64,000 nucleotides of DNA, taken from the NCBI GenBank assembly GCA_018335755.1, contig JAGXRK010000045.1, forward strand, positions 124,001 through 188,000. The letters run 5' to 3'. This stretch comes from Ignavibacterium sp. Its GTDB lineage: Bacteria > Bacteroidota > Ignavibacteria > Ignavibacteriales > Ignavibacteriaceae. Of this stretch, positions 62,152-64,000 are shown piece after piece (the stretch's first letter is position 1; each line of letters opens with the position of its first letter). The notes beneath the pieces are model-generated. The model saw nothing but the letters and a program-made list of their open reading frames with translations, was not told the origin of the DNA and did no database searches. The position numbers were made by a program, and so were the translations under genes.

Positions 62152-63918
62152 ATGCTAAAACGAATCATTTATCTAACAAATTTTTTGCTGATATTTGCTT
62201 TTACTCTATCAGCACAAACTATAAACCTAAAAATAGTTGAAACTTCTGATGTGCACGGTGCTATTTTTCCTTACGATTTGAAAAACGACAAAGCATCAAA
62301 TTCATCTCTTGCACAGGTTATGACGTATCTTCGGAAAGAACGCTCAAAACCTGATCAACACGTTATCCTTTTAGACAATGGAGATATTCTTCAGGGCGAT
62401 CCGATTGTGTACTACTACAATTTTGAAAAAACTGATACTGTTCATCTTTATGCTGACGTAATGAATTATATGAAATATAATGCCGGAACTGTTGGTAATC
62501 ACGATATTGAGGCAGGTCACGATGTATATGATAAGTTTATTGATGAACTAAACTTTCCCTGGCTTGCAGCTAATGCAGTCAGAACTTCTGACGGCAAGCC
62601 ATACTTTAAACCATACACAATGGTTGAAATAGGTTTATTGAGAATTGCTGTGCTTGGACTAATAACCCCAAGCATTCCAAACTGGCTGCCGGAAAAAATC
62701 TGGGAAGGAATCGAATTTTATGATATGATTGAATCTGCCAAAAAATGGCTTAAAGAAATAAAGTTAAGAGAACAACCTGATATGATCATTGGATTATTTC
62801 ATGCAGGTGTTGATTATACTTATGCAGGACAAAATGCGGATTCATATAAAAATGAAAATGCTTCAAAACTTGTTGCTGAGCAGGTTACAGGTTTTGATAT
62901 AATTTTTGTCGGTCATGATCACGCTGGCTGGAATTTTACTGCTAAAAATCCTGAAGGGAAATCAGTACTAATTCTTGGTACACTTGCTGGCGCACAAACA
63001 GTTGCTGTTGCAAATCTTACTCTTACTTTTGATAAAATTTGCGAGTTGTGGTCTATCGATTCAATTGAGGGTGAAATAATAAACATTAAGAACTACTCGC
63101 CGGATGAAGAATTTATGGAACAGTTTTCCCCTGCTCTGGAAGACGCCAAACTATATGTAAACCGGAAAATAGGTGAGTTTGATAAAGCTGTTTCTTCACG
63201 TGATGCAATTTTTGGTCCTTCAGAATTTACTGACTTAGTTCACAATATTCAGCTGGAACTTACAGATGCTGATATTTCATTCACTGCTCCACTTGCATTA
63301 AATACACAAATAAAAGCGGGGGATGTTTTCGTAAGAGATATGTTTAATCTTTACAGATATGAAAACCTGCTATATACTTTGAGCTTAAAAGGTCAGGAGA
63401 TAAAAGATTATCTTGAGTACTCATGTGCAAACTGGTTTAACGTGATGAAAGATGAAAACGATAACCTGCTAAAATTTAAGAGAGATGAAGATGGAAACAT
63501 TCAGTATTCTGAAAGAACAAAATCTCCTGAACTTGAAGAAAGATTTTATAATTACGAATCCGCTGCCGGAATTAATTATACTGTTGATGTTTCAAAGCCC
63601 GAAGGCGGCAGAGTAACCATTAGCAATTTATCTGATGGAAGAACTTTTGATTTTAATTCAATGTACAAAGTCGCTGTAAATTCTTACCGTGGTAACGGCG
63701 GGGGCGGACATCTCACACGTGGTGCTGGAATCCCTCAGGAAAAACTTGCGGACAGAATTCTTGACTCAACTGAAAAAGACCTCCGTTATTATATGATGCA
63801 TTGGATAGAAAAACAGGGAACTATTACTCCAGAGGTTATTAACAACTGGAAAGTTCTCCCTGAATCTTGGTGGCAGAAAGGAAAAGAGAAAGATTACAAA
63901 ATTATGTTTGGGAGATAG
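62152..63918 (+). CDS. 5'-nucleotidase/cyclic-phosphodiesterase family metallophosphatase
   Basis: The start is the ATG at 62152, with a GGGA ribosome-binding site and a good signal peptide (MLKRIIYLTNFLLIFAFTLS, then AQ); the longer frame from TTG at 62125 would spoil it. The 588-residue protein has an N-terminal calcineurin-like phosphatase domain with the metal motifs ETSDVHGAIF, LLDNGDILQGDP, VGNHDIEAG and FVGHDHAGW, and a C-terminal 5'-nucleotidase domain with DISFTAPLALNTQIKAG and NSYRGNGGGGHLTRGAG. It should hydrolyse nucleotides in the periplasm to supply phosphate and nucleosides, like UshA/CpdB relatives. Confidence 0.9.
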   Translation: MLKRIIYLTNFLLIFAFTLSAQTINLKIVETSDVHGAIFPYDLKNDKASNSSLAQVMTYLRKERSKPDQHVILLDNGDILQGDPIVYYYNFEKTDTVHLYADVMNYMKYNAGTVGNHDIEAGHDVYDKFIDELNFPWLAANAVRTSDGKPYFKPYTMVEIGLLRIAVLGLITPSIPNWLPEKIWEGIEFYDMIESAKKWLKEIKLREQPDMIIGLFHAGVDYTYAGQNADSYKNENASKLVAEQVTGFDIIFVGHDHAGWNFTAKNPEGKSVLILGTLAGAQTVAVANLTLTFDKICELWSIDSIEGEIINIKNYSPDEEFMEQFSPALEDAKLYVNRKIGEFDKAVSSRDAIFGPSEFTDLVHNIQLELTDADISFTAPLALNTQIKAGDVFVRDMFNLYRYENLLYTLSLKGQEIKDYLEYSCANWFNVMKDENDNLLKFKRDEDGNIQYSERTKSPELEERFYNYESAAGINYTVDVSKPEGGRVTISNLSDGRTFDFNSMYKVAVNSYRGNGGGGHLTRGAGIPQEKLADRILDSTEKDLRYYMMHWIEKQGTITPEVINNWKVLPESWWQKGKEKDYKIMFGR

Positions 63919-63971
63919 AAATATATCTTAGAAGTTTCGCTTTATAATCTAAATGTTTTTTTCTCTTGTAG

Positions 63972-63993
63972 GGAACGGACTCCCGTCCATTCC
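63972..63993. repeat. GGAACGGAC/GTCCATTCC hairpin-like repeat at window end
   Basis: GGAACGGAC (63972-63980) and GTCCATTCC (63985-63993) form an imperfect hairpin in an otherwise AT-rich stretch. Similar words (GGGATGGACGGGATC) occur at 43630-43650. The window ends before its extent can be judged. Confidence 0.45.
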
Positions 63994-64000
63994 GCTCTTA

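Overview
The window is AT-rich bacterial DNA, most probably from the Ignavibacteriota (Ignavibacteria/Melioribacter-like lineage, Bacteroidota-Chlorobi group). The main clue is four exported proteins (28432-29559, 30428-32254, 47006-48259, 54153-56876) that end in the type IX secretion sorting domain in its characteristic Ignavibacteria form (YPNPFNP, then ISYQLP-like, VYDILGNEV and a terminal KKMVLLK). Lipobox lipoproteins, OmpA proteins, a tricorn-like S41 protease and an NADP-type glutamate dehydrogenase agree. I found no rRNA, tRNA or CRISPR array.

Region 1 (1-27639) is one long plus-strand run of overlapping or closely spaced genes for a surface polysaccharide. It opens with a nucleotidyltransferase, a LegB-like dehydratase and a LegC-like aminotransferase, which should give a nucleotide-activated 4-amino-4,6-dideoxy sugar. 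Next come an ABBA-ordered set of duplicated acyltransferases (FemAB-like, PglD-like, PglD-like, FemAB-like), glycosyltransferases, a Wzx-type flippase and a Wzy-like polymerase. A modification set follows: PIG-L deacetylase, GNAT, WbqC, two asparagine-synthase-like proteins, serine-acetyltransferase-like protein, a third FemAB-like protein and a polysaccharide deacetylase. The run ends with a HisH2/HisF2/WbpG-type sugar amidotransferase. Together these predict a glycan rich in N-acyl, amide and acetamidino groups. One asparagine-synthase homologue has Ser instead of the catalytic Cys2, and the HisF homologue has Leu at the catalytic Asp11 position.

Region 2 (27640-36922) is an accessory island on the minus strand. 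It holds three secreted-protein genes (cohesin-like plus sorting domain; DUF362 plus sorting domain; parallel beta-helix plus dockerin-like tail), each followed on its 3' side by dispersed palindromic repeats, and an IS3-family element with intact ends and a 3-bp target duplication but two inactivating lesions.

Region 3 (36923-42000) returns to glycan functions: UDP-GlcNAc 2-epimerase (minus), a polytopic initiating sugar transferase (plus) and a membrane SGNH hydrolase (minus). Region 4 (42000-64000) is mostly housekeeping and envelope genes: a lipoprotein, a double-OmpA-domain protein, an AhpD-like protein with a membrane partner, two M14 carboxypeptidases, RecN, HemW, a dicarboxylate/amino-acid symporter, GdhA, a tricorn-like protease and a 5'-nucleotidase.

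The most unusual feature of the window is the spread of short phrase-like repeats. Several families with different periods lie between genes, and some lie in frame inside coding sequences: a period-4 tract in the LegC aminotransferase, TGACTTC heptamers in one sorting-domain protein, a low-complexity tract at the equivalent position in another, and half of a 72-bp palindromic repeat inside a sorting domain.
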